Part shown: positions 1-7,150 of the stretch, one piece after another
Numbering within the stretch: the stretch's first letter is position 1
Layout: each line of letters opens with the position of its first letter
IMG/VR virus record: IMGVR_UViG_3300021474_000004
Coordinates: 1 to 64,000 of that record
Length of the DNA: 64,000 nt
From: a virus
Strand: one strand, 5' to 3'
The notes under the pieces: model-generated
Told to the model about the DNA's origin: nothing
Database searches by the model: none
The model's input: only the letters and a program-made list of their open reading frames with translations
Position numbers and translations under genes: made by a program

Positions 1-10
1 CTTCCGATCT
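1..10. other. Illumina adapter remnant
   Basis: The first ten bases, CTTCCGATCT, equal the 3' end of the common Illumina TruSeq adapter. The partial gene that follows reads normally up to this point and then continues into the adapter codons. This is therefore sequencing or assembly residue and not phage DNA, and it marks the real contig end. Confidence 0.85.
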
Positions 11-335
11 CCATGATGATTGATTTACGGTAATGGTATGCACGACTGTTAACCAGTCAAATTCAACTACGCCTTGACATTTGTCCAGTTTTGTTGAACT
101 TGTTATACCATTAACCAATTCGGGCAATCCTTTGGTAGTTCCCCATACACGGATACATGATGCGTTATGTAGTTTACAATCGTTACCATTACGTTCAAAA
201 CGACCTACATAAACCCATCCTCGCTGGAGGACGACTATTTTTATTTCTCCGGTATGCTCTGTATTTTTTACAGAATCTTTACGAACATAGAGCTGCCCGT
301 TAATTTCTACCTCATTAATTTTTTGTTGTTCCATG
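11..335 (-). CDS. DUF6948-like small phage protein, 3' end missing
   Basis: An open frame starts at the ATG at 335 and runs off the contig end without a stop, giving about 108 phage-derived residues. The middle carries a pattern VYVGRFERNG, then RVWGTTKGLPELV, then LDKC, which resembles DUF6948, a small phage family of unknown role. That match is from memory of the family and is moderate. It is the last visible gene of the leftward early operon. The final residues before the edge come from the adapter and should be ignored. Confidence 0.6.
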
Positions 336-345
336 TTTATTATTT

Positions 346-849
346 TTAATAACTTATTTCAAATGTGTCGCTGCTTGATTTTGCCGGTGGATATTCTGTG
401 GTCACCTCCCCGGTCTCCTTATCCACAACTTCTTTAGTGGTCTTAAGGGTCTTAAGTGTGGCCTCCAGCTCTTTTAGCTTTACCTTTTCCTGCTCTACCT
501 TAGCGCTCTGTTTGACCCAGGCTTCCGTCTTACTGAAATCCCAGGACACATTAGTCTGCTTTAGAATAGCGGTAGCTCTGTGTTTGGTTATGCCAGCCCT
601 TCCGCCCTTAGCAATCTCTGTGAGAACATTTGGAGCAATTGCCTTACGTGTATCCTCACAGATGTCCTTAAGGGCTTTGAGGCGAATGGCAAGGTCTACA
701 GGGTCAAGGAACCCTTCGGTGACCAGAGTGGCAAGCGTGTTAACTATTTGCTGTACCGAGGACTTGGATATAACACAAGGCTCTTTAAGGGATAAGAGGT
801 CTTGTATATCCAGTGGCTTTGCCAGTTTGTTTTCGTTAGTTGTTTCCAT
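346..849 (-). CDS. Conserved coiled-coil phage protein next to SSB-like gene
   Basis: This 167-residue protein starts at the ATG at 849, just after the stop of the SSB-like gene; an upstream in-frame ATG at 984 would overlap that gene by over 130 bases and is unlikely. Residues about 45-65 and 125-150 are charged and helical (KVEQEKVKLKELEATLKTLK), suggesting a coiled coil, and the C-terminus is Ser/Thr rich. Genes of this type sit beside single-strand binding proteins in Bacteroidota phages, but I do not know the function. The start is inferred from context and not from a clear ribosome site. Confidence 0.75.
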   Translation of the reverse strand: METTNENKLAKPLDIQDLLSLKEPCVISKSSVQQIVNTLATLVTEGFLDPVDLAIRLKALKDICEDTRKAIAPNVLTEIAKGGRAGITKHRATAILKQTNVSWDFSKTEAWVKQSAKVEQEKVKLKELEATLKTLKTTKEVVDKETGEVTTEYPPAKSSSDTFEISY

Positions 850-850
850 A

Positions 851-1603
851 TCAAAAGGGAAGGCTTTCATCTTCATTTGGTGGCGGTGCGTTAAATATAT
901 CATCGGTAATAGATGGCTCTCTGTCTCTATCCAGGTCTGGATGATATTCAGGTGACTCATCTTGTTCCGGTTCCAGGAAGTCATCCGGGGGTGCCTGTTG
1001 TGATGACGGAGGAGACTGTGGCATAGCCCCTTGCCTCATAGTCATCATGGTAGTATATTCCTTACTGCCCTGCATTTTCTCCTTGATGAACTGGGGCATC
1101 TTATCAAAGATTTCCTGTTTCCAGTCGTCATACACCAGAATCTTAGGCGGGTTGACGGCGGGTGGACAGGTAAGCCCTTCTGGTATAGGAGAAATGTTTT
1201 GAACCTTTTCCCTTACGGTTCCCTTCTTGGAGGTCTCATGTATAACGTTAATCATACACGTCCTTCCAACCAACTTGGTCAGGTCGACTCCTTTCTCCAC
1301 TTGTTCCGGGGTTAACTTCTTACCAAACCATGATTCAATATGGTCTCTCAGATGGGAGCCTTCAAACAGGGAGTTGGTGTATTCCCGGCTAAGGGCGTAT
1401 GGTTGTGCTGGGGTGCCTTCTTTGAACACGCGGGTCTTGGTAGGGAACTCCCAGCCAATGCGTACTTTCTTTTGTACCTTCACTTCTCCCATGTACTCAT
1501 CCATCACGGTTCCGATTTCAATTACTTCATAGCACCTGGCCACGTAGTTTCCAGCAGGCAGTAACGTTCTCTGCGGCTGTTCGTTTCTTGCAATTAAGCT
1601 CAT
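851..1603 (-). CDS. Single-stranded DNA-binding-like protein
   Basis: This 250-residue protein has an N-terminal beta-rich region (residues 10-140, with LLPAGNYVARCYEVIEIG and YVARCY-like strands), a proline-rich linker, and a long acidic tail ending NEDESLPF. An acidic tail closing with an aromatic residue after Pro is the hallmark of bacterial and phage SSB proteins (DDDIPF type), where the tip recruits replication and repair partners. The N-terminal start resembles phage DUF669/ssDNA-binding proteins. It is the first replication-type gene of the left operon and overlaps the next upstream gene by ATGA at 1600-1603. OB-fold identity is inferred from size and tail. Confidence 0.7.
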   Translation of the reverse strand: MSLIARNEQPQRTLLPAGNYVARCYEVIEIGTVMDEYMGEVKVQKKVRIGWEFPTKTRVFKEGTPAQPYALSREYTNSLFEGSHLRDHIESWFGKKLTPEQVEKGVDLTKLVGRTCMINVIHETSKKGTVREKVQNISPIPEGLTCPPAVNPPKILVYDDWKQEIFDKMPQFIKEKMQGSKEYTTMMTMRQGAMPQSPPSSQQAPPDDFLEPEQDESPEYHPDLDRDREPSITDDIFNAPPPNEDESLPF

Positions 1604-1836
1604 GTATCCTTTTGTAGTTTAAAAATGTTTGACCATCCCATTGAATCGTAGCAGTCCTGTGCCGCTACTACAACTTCGTGTATTGCATTGGCGGCTTCTG
1701 CATCAGATTGCCTGCCCTCCATTGCTTTAAGGTTATTCAAGATGCTACGCATGTTTCTGCGAATCTTAAACAAAATATATGCCCGGTAAGAATAAAATAT
1801 TACTAACCCGGCAAGGACTGATTTTAATAGTATCAT
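1600..1836 (-). CDS. Small membrane-anchored protein
   Basis: This 78-residue protein opens with one hydrophobic segment (residues 2-23, ILLKSVLAGLVIFYSYRAYI) followed by a basic stretch and a soluble helical tail. That is the profile of a single-pass inner-membrane protein with a cytoplasmic C-terminus. The gene overlaps its downstream neighbour by ATGA, so translation is probably coupled. The function is unknown. Confidence 0.7.
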   Translation of the reverse strand: MILLKSVLAGLVIFYSYRAYILFKIRRNMRSILNNLKAMEGRQSDAEAANAIHEVVVAAQDCYDSMGWSNIFKLQKDT

Positions 1837-1994
1837 TTCATTTGCCTTTTAAGTATCCAATTCTTTTTTGCCCGGCGGTAAATCTTTTTAAAGGTTACGT
1901 CCTTATTTACTGCAAGGCTTTCCTTGCGGGTCTTGATGTCATACATCTGGGACTTCACCAGTCGCCTGATTTTCTTTGCTAACTTCTGTCTCAT
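1833..1994 (-). CDS. Very basic 53-residue protein
   Basis: A short frame from ATG at 1994 to TGA at 1833 encodes 53 residues, about one third Lys/Arg (starts MRQKLAKKIRRLVKSQ). Both ends overlap neighbours by ATGA (1991-1994 and 1833-1836), the same coupling used throughout this operon, which supports it as a real gene. The charge suggests nucleic-acid binding, but nothing more can be said. Confidence 0.6.
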   Translation of the reverse strand: MRQKLAKKIRRLVKSQMYDIKTRKESLAVNKDVTFKKIYRRAKKNWILKRQMK

Positions 1995-2293
1995 CCGAAT
2001 ATGTCAGTGTTGTTTTGTTTCCTGTATTCTTTTTTCTCCTGCTCTATAGCCTGCCTGAAATTAGAGGCCATCTCGTCGTATCCAAATGTTTCTGCCTGGG
2101 CTACACATCGTTCCTTATCTTCGATGTCAAGGAGAGGAAAGGTTGTGGCAAGATAATGTTTTATAGCCCCGTCCTTCACTTCTTCGCTGCTCCTTTTTAC
2201 CAGCTCGCCGATAAGGACATCATCCTGTGCCAGCGTCTTAATAAACTCATCCTTCTTGATTATAATAGGATAAGGGATATAAAGTTTACTCAT
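1991..2293 (-). CDS. Hypothetical early protein, 100 residues
   Basis: The product is a soluble, acidic, helical protein of 100 residues with no motif I recognise (starts MSKLYIPYPIIIKKDEF). It overlaps the following basic gene by ATGA. The leader before its ATG contains ACTAAACTACAGG, a version of the recurrent leader seen before many genes on this strand. Confidence 0.7.
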   Translation of the reverse strand: MSKLYIPYPIIIKKDEFIKTLAQDDVLIGELVKRSSEEVKDGAIKHYLATTFPLLDIEDKERCVAQAETFGYDEMASNFRQAIEQEKKEYRKQNNTDIFG

Positions 2294-2331
2294 CTGTTTT
2301 CCTGTAGTTTAGTCGTCGTTAAAGTTAAATA

Positions 2332-2607
2332 TTAATCCCCAAAAGCCTTAGTAAAATATCCGTCTCTAAAATCTTTGTCAAGCTGTAGTACATTTTTGAA
2401 GCTGTATGTCAACCCTGATTTCCTTTTAAATTCAAGGTAGTCAGTTTGTTCCTGCTGGCTGAAACCGCCCAGGTCATTACCGTCCTTTAGGATAACGGAG
2501 ACCCCCGGTTTATCCGAACCTATGTTATATTTTTCGTACACAAATCCTTCCTGTGGGTGTGACCCCAGGAAGGCATGGTTCACAAATACAATATCACCTA
2601 CTTCCAT
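2332..2607 (-). CDS. Hypothetical early protein, 91 residues
   Basis: This 91-residue protein starts MEVGDIVFVNHAFLGSHPQ, an opening that looks like a small SH3-like or PUA-like beta barrel (VGDIVFV followed by GFVYEK). It starts one base after the stop of the CxxC protein upstream. No catalytic motif is visible. Function unknown. Confidence 0.7.
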   Translation of the reverse strand: MEVGDIVFVNHAFLGSHPQEGFVYEKYNIGSDKPGVSVILKDGNDLGGFSQQEQTDYLEFKRKSGLTYSFKNVLQLDKDFRDGYFTKAFGD

Positions 2608-2608
2608 A

Positions 2609-3196
2609 TTATTTAGTTGGGATAAATTCCCCCTTGTTTGTAATTATGTTCTGCATGATGGCGCGAAGGCGTTTGGTATCACTGTATATTTTAGAGCCAA
2701 ACAGAAGACTTGCATCTATCTCGTCTTGAGACGGAATATAACCAAATGCACCTCTTGCATAATTAGAAAAACCTGAGCTGTATCTTTTTTCAAAAGCAAT
2801 CTCTATCATGGATAATTGCCGTGGAGTAAAATATTTACTCATTAACTCCTTAGCTTCCCCATGAAGCGAACTTTGAAATATGACGTCACGGAACTTTAGC
2901 TTATTTTTGAAATGAGTTATACTCATAAGACAAGAACCTATAGCGCACACGCTACAGGTTTTAACTTTGTTGAAGTTAGACTGAATGTCATCAGCCTTGT
3001 CGGCGTAAAACCCGTTATTATAAATTGGAATCCTTACATACGCTCCAACAGAAGCGCCATATCGCCCGGCATCCAATTGTTTTAATACATCTTTTGCTAT
3101 AATGACCCGCTTGCCACCGGGGCTTGCCATTTCAAAACGCCAGTTATTGTACTGCGTTTTCAGGTTGAGCCACCTGAGATTTATATTTAGTTTCAT
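2609..3196 (-). CDS. CxxCAxG phage protein, paralogue of the gene at 52207-52695
   Basis: The 195-residue product contains CSVCAIGSCL near residue 82 and IEIAFEKRYSSGF near residue 131. The same two blocks, CSACAVGNIV and IEYAFESATK, occur in the same order in the protein at 52207-52695, so the two are paralogues. This C-x-x-C-A-[IV]-G plus IE-x-AFE pattern is frequent in Bacteroidota phage proteins; I do not know its function. Two cysteines are too few for a full zinc site without partners. The gene follows a 400-base tRNA-like region on the same strand and has the leader AACTTAAAATTAAAACG. Confidence 0.75.
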   Translation of the reverse strand: MKLNINLRWLNLKTQYNNWRFEMASPGGKRVIIAKDVLKQLDAGRYGASVGAYVRIPIYNNGFYADKADDIQSNFNKVKTCSVCAIGSCLMSITHFKNKLKFRDVIFQSSLHGEAKELMSKYFTPRQLSMIEIAFEKRYSSGFSNYARGAFGYIPSQDEIDASLLFGSKIYSDTKRLRAIMQNIITNKGEFIPTK

Positions 3197-3216
3197 CGTT
3201 TTAATTTTAAGTTAGT

Positions 3217-3311
3217 GCGGGGAGCTGGAGTCGAACCAGCAAACTATTCACCAACAAACAAAGGAAGTGGAACCTTTCCCATTGGCCGCTTTACCATTTG
3301 CGTACCCTCGC
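3217..3311 (-). tRNA. tRNA-like element with oversized anticodon loop
   Basis: Acceptor strands GCGAGGG and TCCCCGC pair with one A-C mismatch and one G-U. A D-arm (CGC, loop AAATGGTAAA, GCG) and a perfect T-arm (GCTGG TTCGACT CCAGC) are present. The anticodon stem CCAAT/GTTGG sits at the right distance, but the loop between its strands is 25 bases instead of 7, and the variable region is 10 bases. If the last seven loop bases, TTTGTTT, are the true loop, 18 bases would be extra. The amino-acid identity cannot be assigned; it may be a class II tRNA, an intron-bearing tRNA or a decayed gene. Confidence 0.4.
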
Positions 3312-3392
3312 AAAAGTGGGAGCCGGAGTCAATTTCCTTCGTCCGTCTCCCTTTATGTAGAAGCATCTCTTAGGTGGCTTAAGGCTTAAATG

Positions 3393-3483
3393 CTAAACGC
3401 TCTATCACTAAGCTACCACTCCTTGTTGTATTATCTTTTAAGAGGAGCGGGGCAGAATCAGACTGCCGCTTTTTAGTTTGAAG
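3393..3483 (-). tRNA. Putative circularly permuted tRNA, anticodon UCA
   Basis: On the minus strand the 3' half comes first: loop CTTCAAA (3483-3477), stem CTAAA, variable AAGC, T-arm GGCAG TCTGATT CTGCC, acceptor CCGCTCC (3450-3444). After about 21 bases the 5' half follows: acceptor GGAGTGG (3422-3416), TA, D-arm GCTT AGTGATA GAGC, G26, stem TTTAG (3397-3393). The acceptor strands pair 7 of 7 (one G-U), the anticodon stem 5 of 5, the T-stem 5 of 5, and all spacings are canonical. U33 and A37 are present, and the anticodon would be UCA, which reads UGA. The T-loop is TCTGATT and not TTCRANY. In normal order no tRNA can be folded here. Confidence 0.5.
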
Positions 3484-3594
3484 TACCACCTATATGCTTA
3501 TTACCAATAAGACTAAACCTAAAGCTACTGAACAACACTTACACCACTATATGAACGTAAGCGTGAATCTAAAGCTAAGGCTCAATCAGTTTCT

Positions 3595-4404
3595 TTATTC
3601 TAAACTGCCCTTATGCAGATAGTTGAAAAATTTCTCAGACGTCATTTCAGAAGCAACCACCGGAACTTCATTGGCTACCTTTAAAGCCTCTATGACTGCG
3701 GTAAGCATCTTGGTTCTACGAGCCAGGACGTTTGCCCTTTCCAGGTGAGACCATTCACCGGAGAATTTCTGATGTGTATAATCTCCAAGTTCCATGATAG
3801 TATCCCTTTGTGCCAACATAGGGGTGTACTTGGTACCCTTGTCCAATTTGTCAAGATTGGGGTCTGGCAAAATGTAAGCCTCTTTAACCGTTGTCTTTTT
3901 CACACCGGCTCTCATCTCGGTCTCAAATACATTTTTGTTTTTGTATTCAGGATTAGAGGTAGAAGACCAGTTCTCATCTTCTGTTCGCACAGGAATGTTT
4001 TCATACATGTCCTTTAGCGTAGCACTTTCCAGAAGCGTCTTTAGTCTAAGTAGTTCCAATGAAGTAAATTCTCCAAAGTGGATTCCATCTATGACCAGTT
4101 TGGTCTTTGCGACCCCGGAAGAATTTGTTTTTTCCTGGCTGAACAAGGCGTCAATATATTCCTTATTCATTGTCTTTAACCAGTCCAGCTTTTCGTCAAC
4201 TGTTGTTACAACCAGTTTGCTGTTACGGGCAGAGGGGTCATCTATAACCCCGGCTCTTGGGGAGTAGGTGTTCTTCTCTCCCTTGAATGCGCCCTGGGAG
4301 CCCTTAAAGAACTTTACATAGTCCTCCAGTCCCTTTTTAAAACTTGAGGCCAGATGGTCTGTTACAGCCAGAAGTACATTTAATTTTAAATCTTTTTTGT
4401 TCAT
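3595..4404 (-). CDS. DUF7873-like phage protein
   Basis: This 269-residue protein has the layout of a phage family of unknown function often seen in large phages (DUF7873): an N-terminal helix, a basic stretch, a central segment on a strand DGIHFGEFTSLELLRLKTLLES (quoted in parts: DGIHFGEFTSL, ELLRLKTLLE), then a conserved KTTVKEAYILPDP and a C-terminal helix ending in a kinase-like but featureless KFSGEWSHLERANVLARR block. No catalytic residues can be named. It starts at ATG 4404 and is separated from the ParB-like gene by 25 bases, so it is likely co-transcribed. Confidence 0.7.
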   Translation of the reverse strand: MNKKDLKLNVLLAVTDHLASSFKKGLEDYVKFFKGSQGAFKGEKNTYSPRAGVIDDPSARNSKLVVTTVDEKLDWLKTMNKEYIDALFSQEKTNSSGVAKTKLVIDGIHFGEFTSLELLRLKTLLESATLKDMYENIPVRTEDENWSSTSNPEYKNKNVFETEMRAGVKKTTVKEAYILPDPNLDKLDKGTKYTPMLAQRDTIMELGDYTHQKFSGEWSHLERANVLARRTKMLTAVIEALKVANEVPVVASEMTSEKFFNYLHKGSLE

Positions 4405-4429
4405 TCTGTTTTAGTTTAAGTATTATTAA

Positions 4430-5176
4430 TTAATCAATTTTAGACAGCCACACCTTCTTGTTGTTTTTCCAGTTGAAGATAGTTTCAAGCATGGTAAGGT
4501 ATTGTTTTACAGAACCGGCATGAACCAATTCTGTTGACATATATTGTAGTTTCTGCATGAATTTATCAAAGTCAAATTCTGGATGTTCTAAGGCATGAAC
4601 CATAGCAAACACAAAGCTGCGCCTTTTGTATCCATCATAGTATTGTTTTATACGATGAATCTTATCGCCAATATCATTGGCTTTCTTTAGTTGGGTTATC
4701 TTAAATGTCCCATTTTCAAATGCCTCTGGAGCTCCCCCCTTTCCTCCTGCCTGCGCCCCGGTGAGAAGGGATAACGAAATCTGGTGGGCAAATCCATACT
4801 TTTCCTGGAACTCTTTATATTTAACGTAGTCTTCCTTACCTTCATTGATATATCTGTGAAGGTAATCTTCGGCAACCCATTTATCATGGTTGGTATTAGC
4901 CCTTGTAACCTGTTCTATACCATAGCCTTTTACAATTATAAAGAATACAGGCTTCCCAAGTTGGGCAATGGCAGACAGCCTGTTCTGCCCGTCAATAATT
5001 TCAAACTTATCATTAACAATGATAGGTATTTGCAACTGCTCTTCCTCTATGGACTTCATGAGCTTTTGAACATGCCGATTGTCAAGTTCCCTGTTGCCTT
5101 TCAGTTTCTTAAAGACTCCATAGTCTTTAGTTTCGAGGACTTTGTTGACCTCCTTGAAGTGTTTAGCTTTTAACAT
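4430..5176 (-). CDS. ParB-like N-terminal domain protein
   Basis: Residues 25-80 form a ParB/sulfiredoxin-fold domain: GNRELDNRHVQKLMKSI, then IPIIVNDKFEIIDGQNRLSA. The IDGQNR box (residues 61-66) corresponds to the GQHR/GxRR nucleotide-binding box of ParB, which in chromosomal ParB binds and hydrolyses CTP. The remaining 165 residues are helical and could hold a helix-turn-helix, but none is clear. Phage ParB-like proteins act as nucleases, regulators or partition proteins. A perfect parS site lies at 18743-18758, but nothing in the sequence shows that this protein binds it. Full length is 248 residues. Confidence 0.8.
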   Translation of the reverse strand: MLKAKHFKEVNKVLETKDYGVFKKLKGNRELDNRHVQKLMKSIEEEQLQIPIIVNDKFEIIDGQNRLSAIAQLGKPVFFIIVKGYGIEQVTRANTNHDKWVAEDYLHRYINEGKEDYVKYKEFQEKYGFAHQISLSLLTGAQAGGKGGAPEAFENGTFKITQLKKANDIGDKIHRIKQYYDGYKRRSFVFAMVHALEHPEFDFDKFMQKLQYMSTELVHAGSVKQYLTMLETIFNWKNNKKVWLSKID

Positions 5177-5180
5177 CGTT

Positions 5181-5243
5181 TTACTGTTTGTTTATTTCTA
5201 TGATAATAATTAGCGTAAGTAACAGCAGTATCATAAACAACAC
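5181..5243 (-). CDS. Possible 20-residue membrane peptide
   Basis: A GTG-started frame between the ParB-like gene and the next upstream gene would encode 20 residues, almost all hydrophobic (LFMILLLLTLIIII). Several other tiny single-membrane-span genes exist in this operon, which makes it credible. The start codon is uncertain, since an ATG lies three codons further in, and no overlap with neighbours supports it. Confidence 0.25.
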   Translation of the reverse strand: MLFMILLLLTLIIIIEINKQ

Positions 5244-5271
5244 TACTGCATCAATTATTTTGGGGTTGATA

Positions 5272-5607
5272 TTATTTGACAATCTTACTACCTTTATCAA
5301 GGTCGCCAGACATCTTCATCCTGTATAGATTCACTGTCTCGTCCATTGTCTGCTCTATAAACAGACCTACAAATAAGGCTTCATTGTAGGGCATATCTTT
5401 TGCCATCTCCACCATTGCTGTAAGGTTCCCTCCCAGGTCTGCAACTATACCCTGTTCGTCCATAGCCATATTGGCATCTGTTATAGCCCTCATTTTGGTT
5501 TGAATCTCTTCGCTGCGCTCAAGGGTAAGACCCAGAATCTTATAGGTTTCTTTGGGTGGTGTATTCATTGCCACGTCCCTCATCTGTTGTGCCGTTCTTT
5601 TTTCCAT
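5272..5607 (-). CDS. Hypothetical protein, paralogue of the gene at 10330-10698
   Basis: This 111-residue helical, acidic protein shares a block with the protein at 10330-10698: MPYNEALFVGLFIEQTM here and MTPQQAFYAGWVVEQVL there, preceded in both by a GLT/GIT helix with E-x-x-x-K-x-x-AI. The two are probably diverged duplicates. A promoter with a TATATTTG box lies 29 bases before its ATG, so it heads a transcript that would cover the ParB-like gene and those beyond. Function unknown. Confidence 0.75.
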   Translation of the reverse strand: MEKRTAQQMRDVAMNTPPKETYKILGLTLERSEEIQTKMRAITDANMAMDEQGIVADLGGNLTAMVEMAKDMPYNEALFVGLFIEQTMDETVNLYRMKMSGDLDKGSKIVK

Positions 5608-5636
5608 TTTAGTTCAGTTAGTTATAATTTGGGCTG

Positions 5637-5644
5637 CAAATATA
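5637..5644 (-). promoter_or_regulatory. Bacteroidota-type promoter -7 box
   Basis: TATATTTG on the minus strand matches the Bacteroidota -7 consensus TAnnTTTG exactly. It is set in a very AT-rich stretch (5640-5670) and lies 29 bases before the ATG of the 5272-5607 gene. The leader contains the recurrent ACTAACTGAACTAAA motif. Confidence 0.6.
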
Positions 5645-5668
5645 GTATATTATATTGTAGTATAAAAT

Positions 5669-5920
5669 TTATTTTATACGCCATATTCTTATACCACCAT
5701 TGCTGCTACGGGTAGTAAACCTAATTTTTGGATTATTCCTTTTAGCCCAAAGTATAGCAGAAATTCTTAAAGAGTTCCCAAGATTAAGTTTACTATCCTT
5801 ATTGAATGGAATAAAAAAACTGTCTCCTATATTCAGTTTATTAAATGGATATTTCAATGGGGCTCCTGCCCCTTTACTTTTAGGAATTTGGATATTCTTT
5901 TCAATCTTAATAGGTTTCAT
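5669..5920 (-). CDS. Small conserved phage protein (GDSF ... RIWR type)
   Basis: An 83-residue basic protein with a pattern known from many phage small proteins: YPFNKLNIGDSFFIP in the middle and a C-terminus ending GGIRIWRIK. In relatives the spacing Y-P-[FW]-x4-[VI]-G-D-S-F and G-x-R-[VI]-W-R is conserved. The fold may bind nucleic acid, but the role is unknown. It starts 5 bases after the stop of the upstream gene at 5926. Confidence 0.75.
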   Translation of the reverse strand: MKPIKIEKNIQIPKSKGAGAPLKYPFNKLNIGDSFFIPFNKDSKLNLGNSLRISAILWAKRNNPKIRFTTRSSNGGIRIWRIK

Positions 5921-5925
5921 TTCTT

Positions 5926-6246
5926 TTATATGTTTTGTAATGCTTTAAAATAAACTGGACTCACCGGGAACTTAGGTCTGCGTGGAATGCGTAGTCTCTT
6001 ATACCCTGCCTTCTTCTTTTTCTTATAGTCCTCGATCTGTTCATTATAATACTTGTCACCATGAACTATCATGGCAAGGACATACGCTGCCTGTAAGGAC
6101 ATCTCGTAGTTAACCCTTGTGCCCTTAATTCTGAATGAGATAAGGTCGCCGGGTTTAAGCGTGACGGCTACAGGTCGGTTCCTGTAGCGACCCATAGGTG
6201 AGACCGCTAAGGTCTGCCGGGTAATGGGCTTAAGGAGTTTGGTCAT
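5926..6246 (-). CDS. Hypothetical basic protein, 106 residues
   Basis: The product is strongly basic, with a central KPGDLISFRIKGTR segment and a C-terminal run of Lys/Arg (DYKKKKKAGYKRLRIPRR). The GDLISFR block is like a small beta barrel, and the basic tail suggests nucleic-acid contact. It overlaps the upstream gene by ATGA at 6243-6246. Confidence 0.75.
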   Translation of the reverse strand: MTKLLKPITRQTLAVSPMGRYRNRPVAVTLKPGDLISFRIKGTRVNYEMSLQAAYVLAMIVHGDKYYNEQIEDYKKKKKAGYKRLRIPRRPKFPVSPVYFKALQNI

Positions 6247-6683
6247 CGTTTAAATATTTTGCCTTTAGTCGAATTGAGCTTTAATTTAGGAGGGGTGTTT
6301 TCAACAAGGTAATTATTCCATCTATCCGCCTCTTTCTTAACGGAAAACAATTGAGTCGTAATGACTTTTTTAACCGATGTTGAATGCAATCTTGTTGATA
6401 CTTGCGCTGGAGAGCCATATTTATGAGAACTTACGGAATACGTTTTGCCTGATTGGCGTACGGTTAAATCCCCGCCAACTAAAGACACTTCAAAATGCCA
6501 CCCTAAATTTTCAAATACCCTCTTTTCCCATTTTCCGCCTACCTCTTTTCCGCATTTTTTTATCAAAGCCTCTGCATCCCTATTTGCTTTTAGAAATTCG
6601 GCATGAGTACAATCGCCACCACAAGCAGGCGAGCAGTATATTTCACCTTTTCTGATAGGTGTCCATCTTTTTGATTCTTTCAT
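6243..6683 (-). CDS. Hypothetical protein with N-terminal cysteine cluster
   Basis: The 146-residue protein opens with KRWTPIRKGEIYCSPACGGDC, three cysteines and a histidine (residues 17-27) that could hold a metal, followed by helix, beta-rich and basic segments. No family is recognised. It is one of three genes whose leader carries the repeated structured RNA (here 6685-6781), so it may be controlled with the genes at 13135-13470 and 16006-16248. Confidence 0.75.
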   Translation of the reverse strand: MKESKRWTPIRKGEIYCSPACGGDCTHAEFLKANRDAEALIKKCGKEVGGKWEKRVFENLGWHFEVSLVGGDLTVRQSGKTYSVSSHKYGSPAQVSTRLHSTSVKKVITTQLFSVKKEADRWNNYLVENTPPKLKLNSTKGKIFKR

Positions 6684-6684
6684 T

Positions 6685-6781
6685 TTTGCAATCAGTTAGT
6701 TGTTTACGGGAGGGGACTACTATGAACCCCTCCCTTCCTCACAATTATACAGGGGCTTGGAACCCTGTAACTCAACTGCAA
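6685..6781 (-). ncRNA. Structured leader RNA, copy C
   Basis: On the minus strand, a stem ACAGGG/CCCTGT closes the 8-base loop TTCCAAGC (6768-6749). A linker TAATTGTGAGGAA follows, then a stem GGGAGGGG/CCCCTCCC (6734-6708), and finally the recurrent ACAACTAACTGA sequence, whose AACTG pairs with CAGTT at the 5' end. The same three-stem plan occurs at 13471-13558 and 16255-16327. It ends 1-2 bases before the ATG of the 6243-6683 gene. I do not recognise a known RNA class. Confidence 0.65.
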
Positions 6782-6790
6782 CACAATATC

Positions 6791-7147
6791 TTAGTCCCCT
6801 ATAACATAAATGTTATGGTTCTCATTGGTAGCCAACCAGTCACGAGCTATCTGTTTAGCCCTATCAAGGTTCGATGGTTGAACTACCACATATCTTTTAA
6901 TCATGAACACATTGGAAGAACGTGCTGCGGTCTCCCGGTATTTAATGTGTTCCTTTTTTAATGCCTGTTTGATTCCATTTAGTTCCCGTGTGGTAATATG
7001 GGATGGAGCCGGTGAATCTTCCCATTCTCCTGCATCAGAGCCGCCTACTACGGCATATTTGAACTCTGAATAACCTCTCATCGGGTCGGTGTGCCTCCAG
7101 CGCATAGCCATATTGAATGACTCCGGCTTGTTGGTAGTTGCTTTCAT
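6791..7147 (-). CDS. Hypothetical early protein, 118 residues
   Basis: A soluble 118-residue protein with an N-terminal Trp/Arg-rich segment (MRWRHTDPMRGYSEF) and helical C-terminal part. No motif recognised. It is followed at once by copy C of the leader RNA, so the RNA lies between this gene and the next one downstream. Confidence 0.7.
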   Translation of the reverse strand: MKATTNKPESFNMAMRWRHTDPMRGYSEFKYAVVGGSDAGEWEDSPAPSHITTRELNGIKQALKKEHIKYRETAARSSNVFMIKRYVVVQPSNLDRAKQIARDWLATNENHNIYVIGD

Positions 7148-7150
7148 CGT

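Larger units (their letters stand above)
3197..3594 (-). other. 400-base non-coding region with tRNA-like modules
   Basis: No protein frame fits here. Read on the minus strand it holds, in order, a 110-base leader with a CTTATT/AATAAG hairpin and two AGCTTTAG repeats, a tRNA with its halves in reversed order (3393-3483), a stretch containing CCACCTA that pairs with TAGGTGG just upstream of that tRNA, and a second tRNA-like element (3217-3311). The pairing on both sides of the permuted tRNA suggests one folded precursor. The interval 3312-3392 has no other element I can name. Confidence 0.6.

Noticed and set aside
365-955. 196-residue frame on the plus strand opposite the first early genes
   Set aside because: It is the mirror of the coiled-coil and SSB-like genes, with low-complexity Ser/Leu/Val content and no context.
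4430-5176. Calling the ParB-like protein the partner of parS
   Set aside because: Only the ParB-fold domain is visible; no clear parS-binding helix-turn-helix, so the link is not claimed.
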